In this document: piece by piece, positions 54,739-64,000 of the stretch
Layout of the letters: each line of letters begins with the position of its first letter
How positions within the stretch are numbered: the stretch's first letter is position 1
DNA from: Allomyces arbusculus
Lineage: Eukaryota; Blastocladiomycota; Blastocladiomycetes; Blastocladiales; Blastocladiaceae
Assembly: GCA_027604705.1 (NCBI GenBank)
Contig: JADHYV010000005.1
Coordinates: 124,001-188,000 of the forward strand
Length of the DNA: 64,000 nt
Direction of reading: 5' to 3'
The notes under the pieces: generated by a model
Told to the model about the DNA's origin: nothing
The model's input: the letters and a program-made list of their open reading frames with translations, nothing else
The model's database searches: none
Program-made: the position numbers and the translations under genes

Positions 54739-56535
54739 ATGGCCGAGTACCTCGCGATCCTCTTGGAACGGACGAGCCTGACGCGGCAAGCCTCGGCGCC
54801 CGCGTCCATTGCCGCCCTCAATGGCCGCAGTCCCAACGCTCCCGGCAACCCGTCCACCGCATCGGGCACCGCACAGCACGTCTCGTCGGATCCGGAGCTG
54901 CGCACGATCGGCGGCGGGAAATGGCGCGTCAAGCACCGGATCGGGGCCGGCGCGTTTGGCGAAGTCTTTGAAGGCGAGGAAATTCCTGGCGGTGGGCCGC
55001 AATCGACCACACCAGTCCAGCGCAGTTCGGCGTCGAATACGCCCGTCGAGTCGCGGCGACGCAGTTACATTGCGCCTCTGAGCGCGACCGCGCGCCAACA
55101 GCAGCGTGCTAGTTCGTTGCGCCCGGCACTGTCGGGCGGGTCGAGGGCGTTGGCGGGGTCTGGGAGTACGTCGGCGCCGCCGCGCGCGGTTGCGATCAAG
55201 CGCGAATTGAAGGCGCGGGATCTTAAGCAGATGGAGCGCGAGGTGCAGGGGCTGCGGCAGATTTTGGCCAAGTGTCCACCGGACAAGCAACGTGCGTGAG
55301 TGCACGGCGCACGCAAAGAGGTGGAGAAGCAGCGGTGGCCACTGACGAGATCCTTTCCAAGCGTAGAGTACCTTCCGACGCTCTACACGCCGACGCGGCT
55401 CGATGAAGGGCTCTACTGGGCGATGGTCATCTCGTTGCACGGTCACTCGCTCAAAGTGCTCAAGCGCGCGTTGCTCGAGGCGCGGAGCAACGCGTCCTGG
55501 GAAACGCAGCATGCGCCGGGTGGGCCCAACGCGCTCGGGCTCGACTGGTCGGTGGTGGCCAGCGTCGGTATTCAGTTGGTGCGTTTTGATCCTGCGTCTC
55601 TGATCTTACGATTCGTGTACCTCGCTGACGCGTTGTCTACCACGTAGACTTATGCGCTAAGCGTCATTCACGACGCAGGATTCGTGTACCGCGATATGAA
55701 GCCTGGTTCGTTGCCGAACTTCTCAACCTAACTTTTCTCCGTGTCGCTTACCCTGCATCCCACAGACAACATTCTCCTTCGCACGCCGTGTGCGAACCTG
55801 CGCAACATCGGTGCCGCGCAGGTCGTCCTGGTCGACTTCGGGCTGCTCGGCACCTGGCGCGACCCAACCACGGGCAAGCACGTATCATCGTCGCGCGAGG
55901 ACAAGCCGCACCGGTCGGGGACAGCAAAGTATGGTGCGGACGGCCACCTTCCTCTCCACCCTTGCTAGTCGCCAAACTGACCTCCTCCGTTCCGGTTCCC
56001 CATAGCCGCGATCGCCATGCACGCCGGGTACCCCGCGACCCGCCGGTGCGACCTCGAATCCCTCGTCTACACGCTCCTTGAACTCCACTTATCGCACCTG
56101 CCGTGGTCCCACATCCCGACCTCCGGAGGCGGGTCCCGTCTCTGGAAGGCCACGGGCACGCTCAAGAAAAACATGACTTCCGCTGACTGGGAGGCGGCCG
56201 ACGCGCCCGCGCCCCTGATCGCCGTCTGGGACCTGGCCATGGCGCTCGCGCGCGACGCGCCCGTGCCCTGGGACAAGGTGCGCAGTCTGCTATCGGGCAT
56301 TCCGACATGGTCGCATGCACCGATGCCGCCGGTCCCGCCGCTGTGGACGGGTGTGTCGCGCGCGGAGTTGGAGCGGGTCGAGCGCGTGATTGCTGCGCAC
56401 GTAGCGGCGGATCCGTCGGAGATACCGTCGGGGTCGGTACCAAATGGCTTGCACAGTGCGGGGCCGAGCGTGAATTGGAATTCGGGTGGGGCCGCGGCGC
56501 AGGGGGAGACGGGGAGCGATCCGTGGGCTGCGTGA
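54739..56535 (+). CDS. Divergent CK1-family protein kinase
   Basis: Five exons (54739-55291, 55367-55578, 55648-55705, 55766-55933, 56006-56535) give 506 aa. The glycine loop is RIGAGAFGEVFEGEE. A Ser/Pro/Arg-rich insertion of about 70 residues separates it from the lysine in AVAIKRELKA. The catalytic loop, split by an intron, is GFVYRDMKPDNILL and the metal motif is VVLVDFGLLGTW. GTAKYAAIAMHAGYPATRRC then DLESLVYTLLELHLSHLPW are hallmarks of casein kinase 1. The usual HRD reads YRD here, but Asp, Asn and DFG are present, so the enzyme could be active. CK1 kinases phosphorylate acidic or primed Ser/Thr. The insertion and C-terminal tail are low-complexity. The exact CK1 branch is unclear; TTBK-like or VRK-like are possible. 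Confidence 0.8.
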
Positions 56536-56767
56536 GCGGGTGGTGCGCGCTTGGTCGTGCTGACACGGAGGGCAGGTGGTGGTGGGTGGAGTGGAGCGCA
56601 GTGATGATGACACCTGGCCGCGACGCAGAGTAGCTGGGCAAGACGACAAGAAAAAAATGTAGGTACTCCTTGACCTTGGACGCGCCGACAGCTCGCAATT
56701 CGTTCATCACGCCAACAACAGCAGCAACACACACATCACCCAAACCACCTCACCCACCTCCCCATCG

Positions 56768-57460
56768 TCAGTACGGCCGGTGCCGTTTTCCCGGCTCGTC
56801 GTCGCCGTCGTGGTACCGCTTGGGCGGCCCACCGTCACGACCACCATGGTGACGGCTGCCAGGCAATGGCGGCATGCCCGGGGGTTGGAACGGCATCCCT
56901 TGCGGCAACGGCGGCATACCAGGCGGGTGGAACGGCATCCCCGGAGGCGGTCCGGGCGGACCGGGCAGCGGGCGGTGGTGGTGCGGGTGCGGCGGGCCGG
57001 GCGGGCCGTGGTGGGGTGGGCCATGGTGCGGAGGACCGTGGTGCCGGAACCCGCCGCCGGGCGGGCCGTGATGTGGTGGCGGACCCATTGGGCCGCGGTG
57101 GCCGCCCTGCATGGCTACACAACGTGAGGATTCGAGCAGTCAGTTGTGGCGTCTGACGAGAGCAGTGGGTGGAGCAGGAGCGACGTACGCGGCATGCCGT
57201 GCGGGCGCGTGTGTGCCGCGGCAATCTGGTCAATGACCGACTGCGCCTGGTCATGGCACAGTTCCGAGTAGTACTCCTTGACGTGCATGATGTGCTTCCA
57301 GCCCATATTGTGCGACCGGCGCACCGACGGCGAGTCGTGCGTCAAGTAAATGTCGCAGTAATCTGGCGTGGGTAGGGCGAGGCGGTCAGCCAGTCGTCGC
57401 GACCACGGGCCCCACGAGCGCAAACAGATTTTGATCAATACCACAGTAGTACTTGGGCAT
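56768..57460 (-). CDS. SNRPC: U1 small nuclear ribonucleoprotein C
   Basis: Three exons (57442-57460, 57189-57362, 56768-57114) give 179 aa. The N-terminus [20 protein letters not shown] is nearly identical to animal U1-C, with the C2H2 zinc-finger Cys and His. It continues with [19 protein letters not shown]. The C-terminal exon is a Pro/Gly/His/Met-rich tail ([37 protein letters not shown]). U1-C stabilises pairing of U1 snRNA with the 5' splice site. The first exon codes for only six residues and one base. This factor is of interest because donors in this genome are mostly GTRCG. Confidence 0.95.
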
Positions 57461-58037
57461 GGCGACGGCTTGAACGGCGTTTGACGGTTGACGTGGACAG
57501 AACTTGATTCGTCGTCACGATGCGGACACGGCCGTGGAGAAGTTGATCCAATTGACGGCTCGAGCTGCGACCGCTTGAGGAAAGGGGCAACGGGAAGCAG
57601 AGAATGCAGTGCGGGAGGTCGCGGCGGGCGCCGTAGTCGTCGTGGTGCGCGGCGTTCCTGTCGGTGCGACGGCAGCATCGGGCGGATGCAGCGGTCAAGC
57701 ACGCTGCAGCTCGCAGAACCGTTGCCCGTCGCACGTGGCGATCAGTGCGAGACGCGAGACAGAAAACACCCGGCTATGACTCGAACGACACTCAACTGAT
57801 TTTTGCCGGCTGGCCGGCCTTGGGTGGTGAACCTGGCGAACCGACCATGCCACCTGGCCCGATGTAGATACATCCCAGACCAGCACGAGAAGCTCCGTAA
57901 TGACGACGACGGTGCAAACGAACGGCGGCAGTTGAAGGGTCGAATGCGGGAGCCGAGGATAAAATCGACCGTCGCCCCCCATGTGTCGGCATGACGACGC
58001 TGCACCTCCAACTGCACCTGCACCTCGTTCTTCAATT
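57461..58037. promoter_or_regulatory. Divergent region between U1-C and the first WW-repeat gene
   Basis: About 580 bases with no recognised gene. It should contain both promoters. Confidence 0.4.
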
Positions 58038-59402
58038 ATGTCCGAGCCAACAATATCGCCAGGAACCCAAGAAATGCCGGTCGTTTCCGCACCACCAGGT
58101 GCTCCCGTGCTCCCGCATCTGCCTGTCGAGATCATCGAGCAGATTCTCGTCCTCGCCGTGCGCGCCGTTTGCGAACCGTGTCCGGACCAGTCGGACGCGC
58201 AGCTTTACGCACGCCGGCGCTACTGGTCCGATCAATACGAGTTGGGCCCGCGTCTCCATGAGTACCTCTCCGCGTACCTCCATGTCCTGCCACCCAAAGC
58301 TGTCCCACACGTCGTGCGCGCCGTCTTGACTCGCATGCCGCATTGCGCGCCCGTCGCTGCCTCGGGTGCAGGCCGTGTCGATATTCTCTCCATGCGCCGC
58401 AAGCTCGATATATGGTTGACCGACTCCGTGGCCTCGAAAGGCCGCCCATCGACGCCATCAACGTGCGTCAGCGCGCTCGCGGCGGCAACACGTCGTGGCC
58501 ATGTTGCCGTTCTTGAATGGTGGCTGCGCCATTCCGGTGTGGACCTCGAGGTGCCTGACATGATTCTCTACCACGCGACGGTGCTTGAGTCGCAGGCCGA
58601 CGACCCGAGCATGCTTGAGTGGTGGTTCGGGTCTGGTTTGCTCGACCCACATGTCCACTGTGACTGGAGGACCGCCGATTCGAGTCTCACGACTGCGTCG
58701 CAAAAGGGCCACGTGCGGATCCTCGAGTGCTGGCGCACGCTCGGCGCCGCGTATATCCCAGAGAACGTTCGAGTAAATTTGGACGCGGCGTGTTTTGGTG
58801 GCCATGTCGCTGTGCTTGACTGGTGGGTCGCAAGTGGATTGCCTTTCCGATACACATGGTACTCGCTCCAGTATGCGACCAAGTTTGGCCATTTTCCCGT
58901 GCTCGATTGGTGGGCCAAGTCGGGGTTGCAATGGGAACGGCCGAGGGATCTCTCACACGTCATTGCCCGCTCGCGATCCAAGGCTGTCGTGCAGTGGTGG
59001 GCACCGCACGGGGCTTGTCCGTTGCTCTCTGATGCTGAGCTCGCGGCAGCGGCACGAGAGGAGCAGTTTGACATGCTCGAGTATTGGACGTGGATGACGA
59101 AAGGCCTCAAGAGCCGTGTTCGGGCCACTGGTCTTCAGCGCCAAGTATCAATCTTGGTGCGCGAGGCGTGCGCGCACGGATGCGTCGATGTGCTCGACTG
59201 GTTAGTCAAGCACAGCATTCCGCTTTTGCGCGTGGAGGGGATAGACGCTGCGACCGAAAATGGGCACGTGGCAGTGCTCGAATGGTGGAGGCGGGCGGGG
59301 ATGACACTGACCGCGCCGAGCTATCAGGCCTTGGAGAAGGCGTGCGAGAATGGCCATGCCAAGGTCGTGAAGTGGTGGAGAGATTCGGGTCTGCTGAGTT
59401 GA
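58038..59402 (+). CDS. F-box/ankyrin-like WW-repeat protein, array copy 1 (intact)
   Basis: Intronless, 454 aa from the Met at 58038; an in-frame Met at 57981 would add 19 residues. Near the N-terminus LPHLPVEIIEQILVLAVRAV is F-box-like. The body is a chain of degenerate ankyrin-type repeats of about 33 residues. Their second helix is written VAVLEWWLRHSGVDLE, PSMLEWWFGSGLLD, VAVLDWWVASGLPFRY, FPVLDWWAKSGLQWER and AKVVKWWRDSGLLS. The paired Trp (WW) is the hallmark of this family. Such proteins are plausible SCF adaptors or protein-binding scaffolds, and large expansions of ankyrin-like genes are known in zoosporic fungi. It is the only intact copy of the array seen complete here. Confidence 0.75.
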   Translation: MSEPTISPGTQEMPVVSAPPGAPVLPHLPVEIIEQILVLAVRAVCEPCPDQSDAQLYARRRYWSDQYELGPRLHEYLSAYLHVLPPKAVPHVVRAVLTRMPHCAPVAASGAGRVDILSMRRKLDIWLTDSVASKGRPSTPSTCVSALAAATRRGHVAVLEWWLRHSGVDLEVPDMILYHATVLESQADDPSMLEWWFGSGLLDPHVHCDWRTADSSLTTASQKGHVRILECWRTLGAAYIPENVRVNLDAACFGGHVAVLDWWVASGLPFRYTWYSLQYATKFGHFPVLDWWAKSGLQWERPRDLSHVIARSRSKAVVQWWAPHGACPLLSDAELAAAAREEQFDMLEYWTWMTKGLKSRVRATGLQRQVSILVREACAHGCVDVLDWLVKHSIPLLRVEGIDAATENGHVAVLEWWRRAGMTLTAPSYQALEKACENGHAKVVKWWRDSGLLS

Positions 59403-59930
59403 GAGCGTGACGGCGTCTTTTGTCGCAAATATTAGAGAAAAGAACCGACAGTAATGTGCTCCATGGCTGTAGTCGTGTCGCCGCCTTCGCTTCGACCATG
59501 TCGCCATTCTAGTCCTGGTTCAGGTGTGCTCAAGGTCCAAGATGCTCTGATGGACGAATCAGTAGGACTACATGGCATTCAAGAATGATGGCGGCCTTCA
59601 CTTCTTTAACTGTATTGGGACGGTGGATGACTCAAACGAAGGGATGCTGCACACACTCTGCCCGTGGACAGCCCGGCATGGATCAAACGACAGTGCACCA
59701 CGTTCATTCGATAGCCGTAATTACCTCCGAGGCTCCGACCAACCAACAGCATTTCCGCACTATGAAGAAAATGATAGCTGCAAGAGAATGCCCGAAGATA
59801 TACTGCGAAAGCGGAATGTGGATAAATTCAACCAGATCCCCGCAACAAACCGCCATTATGCAATGTGACACAACCTCGGTAATGCCAAAATCCGCCTTGT
59901 CGACCTAACTTGCATCCACGCATCCGCCGC
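59403..59930. other. Spacer between array copies 1 and 2
   Basis: About 530 bases, A/T-richer, no recognised gene. It should hold the old promoter of copy 2. Confidence 0.4.
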
Positions 59931-61189
59931 CATGACTTCCGCTATTGAACCTCCACCAGACATCGCCGCGCTCCGCCTCCCCATTGAGCTCATCGAGGTA
60001 TTCTCGTTCTCGCCATGCGCACTGCGTGCCCGCCGCTACCTGACCAGTCCGACGACCCCTTCTTCGCGCGCCAACTGCCTTTGATCAAGTAATGCCCGAC
60101 GACTCTGTATCGCCACGCGCATTTCACAGCATGCCTTCGCGTTCTCCCAGCCGGAGCCATCCTGTGCGTCGCGCGCGCCGTTTTTGCACGCATGCCGCAC
60201 TGCACACCTGTCGCTGCGTCCCGTACCGGTCGCCCTGACCTTTTGGACATGCGCAAACGGGTCGGACTGGCGCTGACCGAACTGGTGGTCCCAAACTACC
60301 GGCCGTCGACATGCAGCAGCGCGCTGGCTGCATCAACACGTCGCGGCCAGTTCAGCGTCCTCGACTGGTGGTTGCGCGAGTCCTACGTTGATCTCACTTC
60401 CCGGAAACTATTCTCCACCACGCGTCAGTGCTCATATCGCAGGCTGACGACCCAAGTGTGCTCGAATGGTGGTTCATGTCGGGACTGCTCGACTCAAGCC
60501 GCCATGGCGAGAAGGTGGCCATTCACACGTCCCTGACTATTGCGTCGCAAAAAGGCGATGTCCGGACCCTCGAGTACTGGCAGTCTCTCGGCTCGGCGTT
60601 CATTTGGTCGGAGTTCTCAGCAAATCTCGACGCGGCATGCTTCACTGGTCTAGTTCATGTCCTGGACTGGTGGGTCGCAAGTGGTCTGCCCTTTCGATAC
60701 ACGAAAGACGCAGTGAAGCTCCCGACCAGGTTTGGCCAGATTGCCGTGCTCAGCTGGTGGGCCAAGTCGGAATTGCGCTTGGAAGTGCCTCAAGACCTTG
60801 ACCAAGTCATCATCTATTTGTGGTCCAACGCTGTCGCACAGTGGTGAGCGGCTCGTGGATACGGTCTGCAGCTGTCTGTCACTGATCTCGCGGCAGCGCG
60901 CGACGAAGATTTTGAAGCGCTCGAGTTCTGGGTGTGGGCGACGCCTGGTCTCAAAAATCGATGGGTGCGTCGATGTGCTCGTTTGGTTGGTCAAGCATGG
61001 CGTACATTTTGACTCGGGTATCAAGGAAGCGATGCTGCAACCGGGAACGGGCATTTTGAGGTACTCGAGCGGTGGAGCCGCACTGGCATGCACTTGAGCA
61101 CACCAAGCACCCAGGCCCTGAAGCTGGCGCGTGAGAATGGTCACACTAATGTCGTGAAATGGTGGAGAGCGTCGGGATTGTTGCCGTGA
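59931..61189 (+). pseudogene. F-box/ankyrin-like WW-repeat gene, array copy 2 (pseudogene)
   Basis: The start MTSAIEPPPDIAALRLPIEL matches the F-box-like N-terminus of the other copies, but the frame is lost within 25 codons. Family blocks continue in different frames: HCTPVAASRTGRPDLLDMRK (60192 onward), PSVLEWWFMSGLLDSSRHG (about 60450), VHVLDWWVASGLPFRYTK (about 60650) and IAVLSWWAKSELRLE (about 60745). A stop follows VAQW at 60845-60847. The end TNVVKWWRASGLLP and a stop match copy 1. At least three frame breaks and a stop separate the pieces. Compared with copy 1 there are also deletions near residues 20-60 and in the late repeats (about 60950-61030). It is a decayed tandem duplicate. 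Confidence 0.75.
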
Positions 61190-61656
61190 GTACATTTGAT
61201 GCTCGCATGCTCCTTGCTTGCGGTTGTCCAAAAGTCCAACAGGATATCATAACAAAGAAGCAGATATGCCCGAAGTAGTCTGATAAAAAGCTTCTCGATC
61301 CGCTCATTTTGTTAGCGTGGACTGGTTCTTGATTTCCTAATTGTTTCGGAGCTGGGCAGGACTCAGCAAATGTTGGGGTTGTCACCAGGTTGTCACGCTC
61401 GCTGGTTGATGTCAGATTGTTTGGATAATCGTTTGATGACTCAACAGAACACATCTCCGTTTTGCTTCGGCCGCAAGTCGAACCGGCTTGCATGATGTCG
61501 GCCTGTTCATGAAACGTGCTTGCTCCCGACCTGACCTTGTGCAAAAAGCGGCCCCCAAGAAGCAGAAGAATAGAAGTTGCGGCCGCGAAAGTAAACCGTC
61601 CAATTATTGGCAGAGCCCCGCGCAAGCCAGCTTTGCCCCATCCCCACACTGCAGAA
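61190..61656. other. Spacer between array copies 2 and 3
   Basis: About 470 bases, A/T-richer, no recognised gene. Confidence 0.4.
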
Positions 61657-62883
61657 ATGACAGATGCAAGATTTCTAGAGCCAGGAATGCCCGAGACACC
61701 AGCTGCAATCTTGCCCGTTCTCGCACCACCAGATGTCATCATGCGACCACGCCTGCCTGTCGAGCTCATCGAAGATATCCTCGTTCGTGCCGTTCATGCA
61801 CTTTGCGAACCAATCCAAAGCAGTGACTGGCTAGACCATGGTGAGCCAAAGCCACGGCCTTGCGCGCAACTTGTTGCTTGCCTCCACGTTCTTCGCGCTG
61901 CAACTATTCCTCGCGTCGTGCGCGCTGTCTTCACGCGCCTGCCGCACTGTGAACCCGTCGCTGCATCGCGCACCGGCCGCATCGATATCTTGACCATGCG
62001 ACGCAAGCTCGGCCTCCGGCTTACCGAACGTAAGACCACCCAGACCTCAGCATGCACTCGGGCGCTCACTGCTGCCACGCGCCGCGGTCATGTTGCCGTC
62101 CTGGACTGGTGGGTGTACAACGCCGGTGTGGCGCTTGATGCGCCATACTTCGTTTTGTACGATGCTTCGGTTCTCGAATCGCAAGCCGACGATCCAACCA
62201 TGCTCGAGTGGTGGTTTGCGTCGGGGCAGCTTCGCCAGCCTCCGCATGACCGACAACTTGTCGAGAGGTGCCTGACGCTGGCGTCACAAAAGGGACACGT
62301 CCAGATTCTCGAATGTTGGCGCACGCTTGGCTCAGCATATATCCCTTCCATTTTGCCCATCGACCTTGAAGCGGCATGCATTGATAACCATGTCGCTGTG
62401 CTTGATTGGTGGGTCACGAGCGGCCTACCGTACCAGTACTCGTGGCGCGCGCTGGAGACGGCGACCAAGTTTGGTCACATTGCCGTCCTCGACTGGTGGG
62501 TTCAGTCGGGCCTGCGCTGGGAAGTGCCCCACGATATCGGGCGTGTCATTGTTCATTCGCGTTCCAAGGCCGTTGTTGAATGGTGGGCGCGTCGTGGATA
62601 TTGCCCGCTTCTCTCGGACACCGAGCTCGCTGCCGCTGCGCGTGACGAGGAGTTTGACGTTCTTGATTATTGGGCGTGGATGACGCCGGGTCTTAAGAGT
62701 CATGATCGCGATGCTGAGCTTGACTTCAAGGTTTCGCTCCTGGTGCTCGAGGCATGCGCGCATGGATGTGTCGATGTGCTCGAATGGCTGGTGACGCGCG
62801 GCATTCCTTTCCGCCTGGGTGGGGAAGAAACAGACGCCTTGCAGTTCTCGAGCGGTGGGCACGGTTTCATGAAATGCCACTGA
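61657..62883 (+). CDS. F-box/ankyrin-like WW-repeat protein, array copy 3 (3' end decayed)
   Basis: The open frame from the Met at 61657 gives 408 aa. The F-box-like segment is MRPRLPVELIEDILVRAVHA. The repeats include VAVLDWWVYNAGVALDAPY, PTMLEWWFASGQLRQPP, VAVLDWWVTSGLPYQYSW and IAVLDWWVQSGLRWEVPH. After LEWLVTRGIPFRLGGEETDA the frame shifts relative to copy 1 and ends early at 62883. The lost part is still legible in another frame (VLERWARFHEMPLIAPSPQV, then VRENGRKVE), so a deletion of about 20 bases near 62842 removed the last repeat. It may still make a slightly shorter protein. Confidence 0.7.
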   Translation: MTDARFLEPGMPETPAAILPVLAPPDVIMRPRLPVELIEDILVRAVHALCEPIQSSDWLDHGEPKPRPCAQLVACLHVLRAATIPRVVRAVFTRLPHCEPVAASRTGRIDILTMRRKLGLRLTERKTTQTSACTRALTAATRRGHVAVLDWWVYNAGVALDAPYFVLYDASVLESQADDPTMLEWWFASGQLRQPPHDRQLVERCLTLASQKGHVQILECWRTLGSAYIPSILPIDLEAACIDNHVAVLDWWVTSGLPYQYSWRALETATKFGHIAVLDWWVQSGLRWEVPHDIGRVIVHSRSKAVVEWWARRGYCPLLSDTELAAAARDEEFDVLDYWAWMTPGLKSHDRDAELDFKVSLLVLEACAHGCVDVLEWLVTRGIPFRLGGEETDALQFSSGGHGFMKCH

Positions 62884-63723
62884 TTGCTCCAAGCCCGCAA
62901 GTCCTAGACACTGTGCGCGAAAACGGTCGCAAGGTCGAATAGTGATGGAGAGCATCAGGTTTGTCATTTTGAGGATTCTTTGATGTTGGGTTGTTGATTT
63001 TCTGTTGCTCGTCCGAATGAAACATGTTCACAGCCTGTCATGACGCACCAAGCTCAAGCTGGTCAAAATCCGTTTGACAAAATTGATTCGGTGTTCAGCG
63101 TCTATCAACGACCATCTTGTTTGAGCACATCGAGTTCAAGTCATCAGACTGTTGTTGTGGCATCAACCGTCTGAGATGCTGTCCTCAGGCTTGGCCATCC
63201 GCCAGTTCTTCATGCTGCGTCATCGCCTCTGGTGCGACCTTTTTGCCATGCAGGGAAACAATTGATAACTATGACGCTCTCTTTGGGCGTCATCCAACGC
63301 CGCGAGCCGGAGGTGATCCATTTTTGCGCAAGAATGGTCAAATTGCATGCCAATTTCTCAAGAGCATCGGCCTGCTGCCGAGGCGGAGAAATCGCGATCC
63401 CCCACGAGGGTCTCGGATCTCGGATCGGCTTGCGCTCGGCGAGGTGGCTTGAGCCGAGCCCTTGGGCGGCTCACAGTCGCGAGGATTCGGCTCGCGACCG
63501 AGGCGAGGGATCGTGAGAGACGCGTGCGCCGAACTTCTGTGTGGCTTGACTTTCGCGATCCGGATTCACGAGATCCGAGCCGACTCTGCCTCGTGAGCCA
63601 GATCGCAGCAGCCCTCCAAGAGGGCCATGTTGATGGCGGGTATGCCGGTTGACCGCAAGGACCAAAAACATTATTGGCCAACACCCCTGCTCCCTGCTGT
63701 GAACATTCGTAGCGCTTCAACAC
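62884..63723. other. Spacer between array copies 3 and 4, with a small inverted repeat
   Basis: The first 60 bases are the frame-shifted remnant of copy 3. The rest shows no gene. Words CTCGGATCTCG (63412-63422) and CGAGATCCGAG (63569-63579) are inverted copies about 150 bases apart, and TCGCGATCC precedes both. They could mark a small palindromic element, but no flanking duplication is evident. Confidence 0.4.
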
Positions 63724-64000
63724 ATGACAGGGTCAAGTTCGCATGAAGCAGAACGACGACAATCAAGCTCCGTAATGATACTGGCCCTCGCTCCTGCACC
63801 ATCCGAAGCTGCCACACGACCGCGCCTGCCCGTCGAGCTTGTTGGGGAGATTCTTGTTCTTGCCGTGCGCGCCATCAGCGAGCCATTCCCAGACCAGTCG
63901 GACGAACAGTCTTCAGCGCGCTGCCGGTACTGGGCCGAGCACGACCGCAAGCCAAACCTAGACCTCCATGCGCATCTCGCGGCATGCCTCTACGTTCTTC
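63724..64000 (+). CDS. F-box/ankyrin-like WW-repeat protein, array copy 4 (runs off the window)
   Basis: Starts at the Met at 63724 or the in-frame Met at 63775. TRPRLPVELVGEILVLAVRA and ISEPFPDQSDEQSSARCRYW align with copy 1, and the frame stays open to the window end. Only the F-box-like N-terminal part is visible. Confidence 0.7.
   Translation, partial: MTGSSSHEAERRQSSSVMILALAPAPSEAATRPRLPVELVGEILVLAVRAISEPFPDQSDEQSSARCRYWAEHDRKPNLDLHAHLAACLYVL

Noticed and set aside
1-64000. Search for retroelements, DNA transposons, CRISPR arrays, rRNA or snRNA genes
   Set aside because: No reverse transcriptase, integrase, transposase or long terminal repeats were recognised, no regular spacer-repeat pattern, and no rRNA-like or snRNA-like sequence was noticed.

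Overview
The window reads as nuclear DNA of a GC-rich, early-diverging fungus. Coding regions use G/C at most third positions. Genes are closely packed on both strands and split by short introns of about 40-110 bases, roughly half of which begin GTACG or GTGCG. The gene set is eukaryotic and largely fungal: HOPS/CORVET subunit, APSES cell-cycle factor, Get1, Coq4, Rev3, Guf1 and U1-C. A membrane-anchored cyclic-nucleotide phosphodiesterase with a cysteine-rich ectodomain and a tandem family of F-box/ankyrin-like WW-repeat proteins are most suggestive of a zoosporic fungus, plausibly Blastocladiomycota (Allomyces/Catenaria type). That placement is inference; no rRNA or mitochondrial marker is present.

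Layout. 1-185: edge of a minus-strand gene with a mitochondrial-like N-terminus. 919-4473: VPS39-like tether (+). 5437-7898: PYROXD1-like oxidoreductase (+). 8482-10647: APSES/ankyrin Mbp1-like factor (-), head to head with UTP11 (11096-11890, +). 12246-15662: receptor-like phosphodiesterase (-), whose 5' end is lost in a 10-N gap flanked by G and C homopolymers. 16365-18201: SNAPC3 (+). 18253-19013: COQ4 (-), head to head with a tRNA m3C methyltransferase (19278-20554, +). 20788-22604: mitotic-type cyclin (-). 22605-24634: gene-poor stretch with a decayed LRR gene. 24635-26543: tubulin cofactor E (+). 27525-28892: chitin-binding protein with a C-terminal membrane segment (+). 29349-29954: possible membrane protein (-). 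30182-31785: mitochondrial RDD-family protein (-). 32296-34493: PFK-2/FBPase-2 (+). 34634-36348: BSD-domain protein (-). 36550-37400: GET1 (-), head to head with REV3 (37848-43524, +). 43715-44911: unrecognised glycine-zipper protein (-). 46424-48151: F-box/LRR-like protein (-). 48674-49307: small F-box-like protein (+). 49381-52078: GUF1 (-), head to head with GRWD1/RRB1 (52410-54116, +). 54739-56535: divergent CK1-type kinase (+). 56768-57460: U1-C (-). 58038-64000: head-to-tail array of four F-box/ankyrin-like paralogues; the second is a pseudogene, the third has a decayed 3' end and the fourth runs off the window.

Most genes are single-copy housekeeping functions: vesicle tethering, tail-anchored protein insertion, ubiquinone synthesis, mitochondrial translation, ribosome assembly, snRNA transcription, splicing, translesion DNA synthesis, cell cycle and glycolytic control. 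They do not form one pathway. The accessory material lies in the A/T-richer stretches (about 22.6-24.6, 43.5-49.3 and 59.4-64 kb). The most novel items are the receptor-like phosphodiesterase, the glycine-zipper orphan, the WW-repeat array and the GTRCG intron donors.

I saw no tRNA, rRNA, CRISPR array, retroelement or DNA transposon that I could support.
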